DNA of 18,716 bases. Origin: Gammaproteobacteria bacterium. Lineage in GTDB: Bacteria > Pseudomonadota > Gammaproteobacteria > SURF-13. Numbering within the stretch: the first letter of the stretch is position 1; every line of letters begins with the position of its first letter. Below, piece by piece: positions 15,174-18,716 of this stretch. The notes beneath the pieces are model-generated. The model did no database searches. It was given only the letters and a program-made list of their open reading frames with translations, and had not been told where the DNA came from. Made by a program: the position numbers and the translations under genes. Where the stretch lies: positions 1 to 18,716 of the forward strand of contig JAMDBH010000075.1 in NCBI GenBank assembly GCA_023487615.1, read 5' to 3'.

Positions 15174-15665
15174 ATGCAGAACGTTAAACTTTATAAGCAA
15201 GCCGTAACGGCACTGATGGCCGGGGCGCTCATCATGCCTTTGGCGGGTTGTGAAACCACTTCGGGCGGCGGCGTAAGCAAACAACAAGCCGGTACTGTGG
15301 TAGGCGGAGTCCTCGGAGGTGTATTAGGGTCTACCGTCGGCGAAGGTAAGGGCCAGGTAGCCGCCACCATTGCGGGCGCATTAATCGGCGGATTGTTAGG
15401 CTCATCGGTCGGCGCCTCTCTCGACCGCTCCGATGAACTCCAGGCGCAACGGGTCCTGGAGCGCAACCGCGTCAATCAGGCAAGCACTTGGCGCAATCCG
15501 GACACCGGCAATGAGGTCACCGTGACACCGACGCGCACCTACAATCGGCCGAGCGGCCAAACCTGCCGTGAATACACCACGACTGTGGTAATCCAGGGCA
15601 AGAGAGAAACCGCACATGGCAACGCTTGCCGCCAGTCCGATGGAAGCTGGCAGATCGTTAATTAA
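15174..15665 (+). CDS. Glycine-zipper outer-membrane lipoprotein (17-kDa surface antigen-like)
   Basis: This 163-residue protein has a lipoprotein signal with lipobox LAGC (Cys26) and then two glycine-zipper stretches, [20 protein letters not shown] and [20 protein letters not shown], which form a helical hairpin. A C-terminal domain has [20 protein letters not shown] and a GSWQIVN end, as in 17-kDa surface antigen and RcnB/YmgG-like lipoproteins. It is predicted to be outer-membrane anchored; no precise role is known. AGGAG (15161-15165) lies eight bases before ATG. It has its own probable promoter and a strong terminator, so it is a single-gene unit. Confidence 0.88.
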   Translation: MQNVKLYKQAVTALMAGALIMPLAGCETTSGGGVSKQQAGTVVGGVLGGVLGSTVGEGKGQVAATIAGALIGGLLGSSVGASLDRSDELQAQRVLERNRVNQASTWRNPDTGNEVTVTPTRTYNRPSGQTCREYTTTVVIQGKRETAHGNACRQSDGSWQIVN

Positions 15666-15703
15666 CAAAACCGTCTAATTCAGTTGCTTCCCCAAAGCCT
15701 TGT

Positions 15704-15728
15704 CCGGAAATCCGGACAAGGCTTTTTT
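15704..15728. terminator. Bidirectional intrinsic terminator between convergent genes
   Basis: The stem AAAGCCTTGTCCGGA pairs with TCCGGACAAGGCTTT around two bases, with a T-run to 15728 on the + strand and an AAA flank for the - strand. It ends the glycine-zipper gene and may also serve the convergent esterase gene, whose stop begins at 15731. Confidence 0.88.
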
Positions 15729-15730
15729 AT

Positions 15731-16402
15731 TTACCCGTTACTGAAAACCTCGTCCAGCCAGTCCGCAATATCTTCGATCTCCTGCGGACATAGGGTGTGA
15801 GGCATAGGATAAACACGCCAATCGATTCGATAGCCCAATTTTTCCAGAGCGCGCCGCGACATCTCCCCGCGCGGAAGAGGAATAATGTCATCCTCGGTAC
15901 CGTGCGCCATCATGATCGGCACATCCGCATTGGCAGCCTGCGCCTCGACTGACAGCATATCGGGCAGCAGCAGATATGTTGAAAGTGCGAGGATGCCACC
16001 CAGCCGCTCCGGATAACGTAAGCCGGTATGCAAGGCCATCGCCCCGCCCTGGGAAAATCCCGCCAGCACAATGCGCCGCGCGGGGATATCCCGTCTCACC
16101 TCACGCTCTATCAACCCCCGCAGTTGCTGTTCCGATGTCCGTATCCCCATGTCGTCAAACTTGTCGGCAAGATCAGGGCCGTATACGTCATACCATGCAG
16201 ACATAGGCATGCCGCCGCTGCGGGTGATCGCACGCACCGGCGCATGCGGGAAAACGAATCGTACGGCGTGCGGCGGCCGAGCCCATTGGCCGGCCAGCGG
16301 CGCCAGATCGTGGCCATCCACCCCCAGACCGTGCATGCAGATCACAGTGGCCGTGGCCGGCGCGGATGGGTTAATCTCTACAGTAGGTAAAAGCTCGGGC
16401 AT
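15731..16402 (-). CDS. Alpha/beta-hydrolase carboxylesterase (phospholipase/carboxylesterase family)
   Basis: This 223-residue hydrolase has the family's features in order: ATVICMHGLGVDGHDLAPLA with the oxyanion HG region, the nucleophile Ser in VLAGFSQGGAMALHTGL, the acidic residue in AHGTEDDIIP, and the catalytic His in YPMPHTLCPQEIEDIADWL. It matches the small cytoplasmic esterases of the EstB/AcpT type, which cleave short acyl esters; the natural substrate is not evident. Length is normal (about 220). Its ATG is four bases from the divergent ATG of the GIY-YIG gene, so the two genes must use promoters lying inside one another's coding regions. Confidence 0.93.
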   Translation of the reverse strand: MPELLPTVEINPSAPATATVICMHGLGVDGHDLAPLAGQWARPPHAVRFVFPHAPVRAITRSGGMPMSAWYDVYGPDLADKFDDMGIRTSEQQLRGLIEREVRRDIPARRIVLAGFSQGGAMALHTGLRYPERLGGILALSTYLLLPDMLSVEAQAANADVPIMMAHGTEDDIIPLPRGEMSRRALEKLGYRIDWRVYPMPHTLCPQEIEDIADWLDEVFSNG

Positions 16403-16406
16403 AACA

Positions 16407-16676
16407 ATGGACCTAAAGAAAAGTACAGAATGGTTCTGCTATATATTGCGCTGTGACGACGGCACGCTCTACACCGGCGTCACCACCGATCCCACACGCC
16501 GCGAACAGGAACACAACAGCGGCACGGCGGCCAAGTATACCCGCGTCCGGCGTCCGGTGAAAATCGTTTATTGCGAGGTGGTCAACGATCAAGGGACAGC
16601 TCTCAGGCGCGAACATCAAATCAGGCAGTTGTCGCGCACTGAGAAATTGACGCTGATTGGAACCCCTGAAAGATGA
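16407..16676 (+). CDS. GIY-YIG domain protein, UPF0213/YhbQ type
   Basis: This 89-residue protein consists of one GIY-YIG nuclease-like domain: WFCYILRCDDGTLYTGVTTD, followed by RREQEHNSGTAAKYTRVRRP and ALRREHQIRQLSRTEKLTLI. The Tyr-Tyr pair, the Arg of the helix and the Glu in RREH are in the positions expected for the catalytic fold. YhbQ-type proteins are small single-domain members linked to DNA turnover, with an unsettled role. ATG 16407 is the start that fits the family; the open frame continues upstream into the antisense of the esterase. Its stop overlaps the next ATG (ATGA). Confidence 0.92.
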   Translation: MDLKKSTEWFCYILRCDDGTLYTGVTTDPTRREQEHNSGTAAKYTRVRRPVKIVYCEVVNDQGTALRREHQIRQLSRTEKLTLIGTPER

Positions 16677-17106
16677 ACACCTCCTGCCCGTTGTGCGCAC
16701 CACAAACTGAAGTTATCCTTTGGCAAAACACACGCTGCCGCGTGATCCTCGTCAACGACCCCGACTACCCCGGCTACTGTCGCGTGATCTGGAATGCCCA
16801 CGTAAAGGAAATGACCGAGCTCACCGAACCCGACCGCGCGCATTTCATGCGCGTCGTGTTCGCAATCGAATCCGCCCTGCGAGAACTGCTCCACCCCGAC
16901 AAAATCAACCTCGCCTCACTCGCGGCAACCAGACTCCCCACCTGCACTGGCACGTCATCCCGCGCTACCGCGACGACGCACATTTCCCCAACCCTATTTG
17001 GTCCGCGCGATTGCGCAAGTCCACTCGGAATATTAACATTGACGCAAGCCTGCTGATCCGGCAACTTACTAAGCAACTTGCATCAAACCAAGATGACTCA
17101 AAATAA
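16673..17106 (+). pseudogene. HIT-family (histidine triad) protein, frameshifted
   Basis: Frame 1 from ATG 16673 gives MNTSCPLCAPQTEVILWQNT, VILVNDPDYPGYCRVIWNAH and LHPDKINLASL, the HIT-family N-terminal half. The conserved remainder, NQTPHLHWHVIPRYRDDAHF then PNPIW, is in the -1 frame from about 16925 and stops at 17106. The histidine triad HLHWHV is therefore intact but out of frame. HIT proteins are nucleotide hydrolases or transferases. The shift point, around CTCGCGGCAACC, is consistent with a single-base loss. Frame 1 alone would end at 17056 without an active site. It is either sequencing error or a young pseudogene. The start overlaps the GIY-YIG stop. Confidence 0.82.
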
Positions 17107-17505
17107 AGCGCTTAATCGAGCGTGTTTGAACATACATACATTTACAAGGCGTGATTATTTATTTGGCATATATGAATCAATCAGGCATAGAATTCATCAT
17201 GACGTTATGCGCCCCAAGGTTAAGATGTGTGGCAGTCATACAATGAACCTGACCCTAGCTGAACCCTTCACGGTCGGCGTTATCCGTTACCATTGTTCCT
17301 CGCCTGCTTTCGTGCCTACGCATCAAGTGTACTGTCGCCAGCGCACCTGCAAGGCTCGATACCCGGCCCGTGGCTAGCGGTTACCGGGACGGCTTCCCAC
17401 CCGCTAGAATTGACAGCATTGCCCAGCCGCAACCAAGCCTGAGCCATGAAACTGGGGATACCTCACACTGACTCAATCTCTTTACTCCAGGTCATCCAGG
17501 TTGAA
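17107..17505. other. Gene-poor stretch with no recognised content
   Basis: About 400 bases between the HIT gene and the convergent barrel gene. I see no credible start with a ribosome site, no RNA gene and no repeat copy. The first part is AT-rich; the part from about 17250 to 17450 is more GC-rich with short internal complementarities such as GCTAGCGGTTACC. It may be a decayed mobile-element end, but that is not shown. Confidence 0.4.
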
Positions 17506-18135
17506 TCAATCGAATTCGTAACGCACCCCCAGCGTCACGGCATTAGAACCTCCGCTGCTGCCGAACAGGCCGTAGGCCGTGGAACGGTGATGCATGCGCA
17601 ACGATGCCTGCCAATTGCTCTGCGGGGGGCCCAGAGTCAATTCGAGATGCCAGTAGGCCAGCAGTTCCTCGCTGGCACTGTTGATGATGGTCGCCTCGGC
17701 CCGGGGCACCTCCGGCGCATAGGACACACCCAAGCCGATGGCGGCGGTGGATTTCAGCTTCTCGCTCCACGGGAAGCGGTGCCAGCGCATGGCCCCAAGC
17801 AGGTTGTATTCCCAGTTGTCCTGGATGCCGGAATGCTTGGCGATCTGGCCCTCCACCTCGTAGGAGCGGCTCAGGTCTGCGGAACGGGAAAAGGTTCGGC
17901 TCAAAGCGCCCACCACCAGGTCCGAATCGATGAAGTGGGTGCCGGGGCCGAAGGACTCATGCCAGTCACCGTCGGTGAGCCGCCCGGCATAGACGGTCAC
18001 AGCGTAATCCTTGAGCCCCGCGGTTTCCGTGTCTGCGTGTGAGGATGTAGCGACGAGCCCGACACAACATACCAGGATGTTTGCAACCTGGCTGGGGCTG
18101 CAGAATGATGTTGGAAATTGACGCGGATTCACCAC
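17506..18135 (-). CDS. Outer-membrane beta-barrel protein, PagL/acyloxyacyl-hydrolase-like
   Basis: This 209-residue predicted exported protein has a hydrophobic segment ILVCCVGLVATSSHA followed by DTETA, consistent with signal peptidase cleavage after SHA. The body alternates polar and hydrophobic residues in beta-strand style (YAVTVYAGRLTDGDWHESFG, WEYNLLGAMRWHRFPW, YWHLELTLGPPQSNW) and ends in an aromatic barrel terminus VTLGVRYEFD. LRMHHRSTAYGLFG near the C-terminus recalls the His-Ser catalytic motif of lipid A 3-O-deacylase PagL, so deacylase activity is possible, but I am not sure of the family. The start is uncertain: GTG 18135 or GTG 18132. It is convergent with the gene-poor region and lies 69 bases downstream of purT on the same strand. 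Confidence 0.6.
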   Translation of the reverse strand: MVNPRQFPTSFCSPSQVANILVCCVGLVATSSHADTETAGLKDYAVTVYAGRLTDGDWHESFGPGTHFIDSDLVVGALSRTFSRSADLSRSYEVEGQIAKHSGIQDNWEYNLLGAMRWHRFPWSEKLKSTAAIGLGVSYAPEVPRAEATIINSASEELLAYWHLELTLGPPQSNWQASLRMHHRSTAYGLFGSSGGSNAVTLGVRYEFD

Positions 18136-18204
18136 GATCAGAATTTATAAGGGGTCAGCCCTTTAACTTGCTTTAATGCTTTAATGATCAGAAGTCCCGA
18201 CGAT

Positions 18205-18716
18205 TCAGTCATTTATGCGCGGTTTAATCTTGCTCGCCGCCAGCTTGGCGCGCGCTCGCGCCTCTTCAACGGACTTACCGCCGGCCAGCGCAACGCCCAT
18301 GCGGCGTTTCAAAAACGATTCCGGTTTACCAAACAAGCGTATATCAGTGTCGGGCACGCGCAGGGCTTCGTCTACGCCCTCAAAGGCGATGCCTTGGGCA
18401 TCCACGCCGCCGTAAATCACGGCGCTGGCGCCGGGGTTGCGCATTTGGACGGATACAGGCAGGCCCAAGATCGCACGGGCATGGATTTCAAATTCGCTCT
18501 GCACTTGCGTAATCATCGTCACCATCCCGGTGTCGTGCGGGCGCGGGCTGACTTCGGAAAACCACACCTGATCGCCTTTGACAAACAATTCCACGCCGAA
18601 GATGCCGCGCCCACCCAAGTTGTCCGTGACTTTTTTGGCGATTTCGCGCGACTGGGCGAGCGCCGCTTTGCTCATCGGTTGCGGCTGCCAGCTTTCCACA
18701 TAGTCACCCTTCACCA
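18205..18716 (-). CDS. purT: Formate-dependent GAR transformylase, C-terminal part
   Basis: Partial gene running off the right edge; 169 residues are visible. [30 protein letters not shown], and [20 protein letters not shown] followed by SEF are hallmark PurT segments of the ATP-grasp domain. The Glu in GVELFV and the Glu in FSEVSPRP correspond to the Mg2+-ATP ligands. The tail [20 protein letters not shown] is also typical. PurT makes formylglycinamide ribonucleotide from formate, ATP and GAR in purine synthesis. The N-terminal half lies outside the window. No fault is seen in the part present. Confidence 0.95.
   Translation of the reverse strand, partial: VKGDYVESWQPQPMSKAALAQSREIAKKVTDNLGGRGIFGVELFVKGDQVWFSEVSPRPHDTGMVTMITQVQSEFEIHARAILGLPVSVQMRNPGASAVIYGGVDAQGIAFEGVDEALRVPDTDIRLFGKPESFLKRRMGVALAGGKSVEEARARAKLAASKIKPRIND

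Noticed and set aside
17078..17377. 99-codon plus-strand frame at the HIT gene end
   Set aside because: It begins with TTG inside the HIT gene, has no ribosome site and no recognisable sequence.
17446..18042. 198-codon plus-strand frame opposite the barrel gene
   Set aside because: The minus-strand product has a signal peptide and barrel-type strands; the plus-strand product has no coherent fold signals.

Overview
The window looks like chromosomal DNA of a gammaproteobacterium. Gene content and order match the gammaproteobacterial lptB-rpoN-hpf-ptsN-hprK-rapZ cluster, followed by spoT-ridA-recG and ubiC-ubiA. A lipid A/outer-membrane protein repertoire (LptB, a FadL-type porin, a PagL-like barrel) also fits. 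The genus cannot be named from sequence alone. Several frameshifts and a gene cut at each edge are compatible with a metagenomic or draft assembly.

Layout. 1-172: 3' end of lptB. 173-402: a long G/C-strand-biased inverted repeat, then the rpoN leader. 403-4349: rpoN, hpf, ptsN, hprK and rapZ (sigma-54 and nitrogen-PTS cluster). 4346-5938: a rearranged patch. An EIIA-Man-type PTS gene is cut after about 32 codons, ihfB sits where HPr/EI genes would be expected, then come five back-to-back hairpins, a terminator, two copies of a palindromic repeat, and a spoT gene reduced to its C-terminal third. 6042-8674: ridA and recG; recG seems to start at CTG and carries a 40-codon in-frame repeat insertion. 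8716-10302: periplasmic cyclophilin, DUF2799-like lipoprotein and VOC protein. 10412-11648: FadL-like porin gene broken by two frameshifts. 11645-15030: ubiC, ubiA and an MscS-type channel. 15174-15665: glycine-zipper lipoprotein, then a bidirectional terminator. 15731-17106: carboxylesterase (-), and a GIY-YIG/HIT pair (+), the HIT gene frameshifted. 17107-17505: no recognisable gene. 17506-18716: PagL-like barrel (-) and the 3' part of purT (-).

The most interesting signal is a family of short palindromic elements with the core CCTGCCTCCCGCGACATT and a TACATCCCTGTAC hairpin. It occurs four times. One copy is in frame inside hprK (18 codons, flanked by a 7-bp near-duplication), one is in frame inside recG (40 codons), one lies exactly at the 5' breakpoint of the spoT remnant with the frame open through it, and one directly follows the intergenic terminator. 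The core is open in several frames and gives the same peptide phases in different genes (PASRDI on one strand, VQGCTN on the other). This resembles the palindromic elements described inside Rickettsia genes, but I do not recognise this particular sequence.

Functionally, the left half links sigma-54 transcription to nitrogen-PTS signalling (EIIANtr, HPr kinase, RapZ). That pathway looks eroded here: HprK has no N-terminal domain, an altered P-loop and an insertion, and the following EIIA gene is cut. The right half covers ubiquinone synthesis (chorismate to 4-hydroxybenzoate to prenylated product) and envelope proteins.
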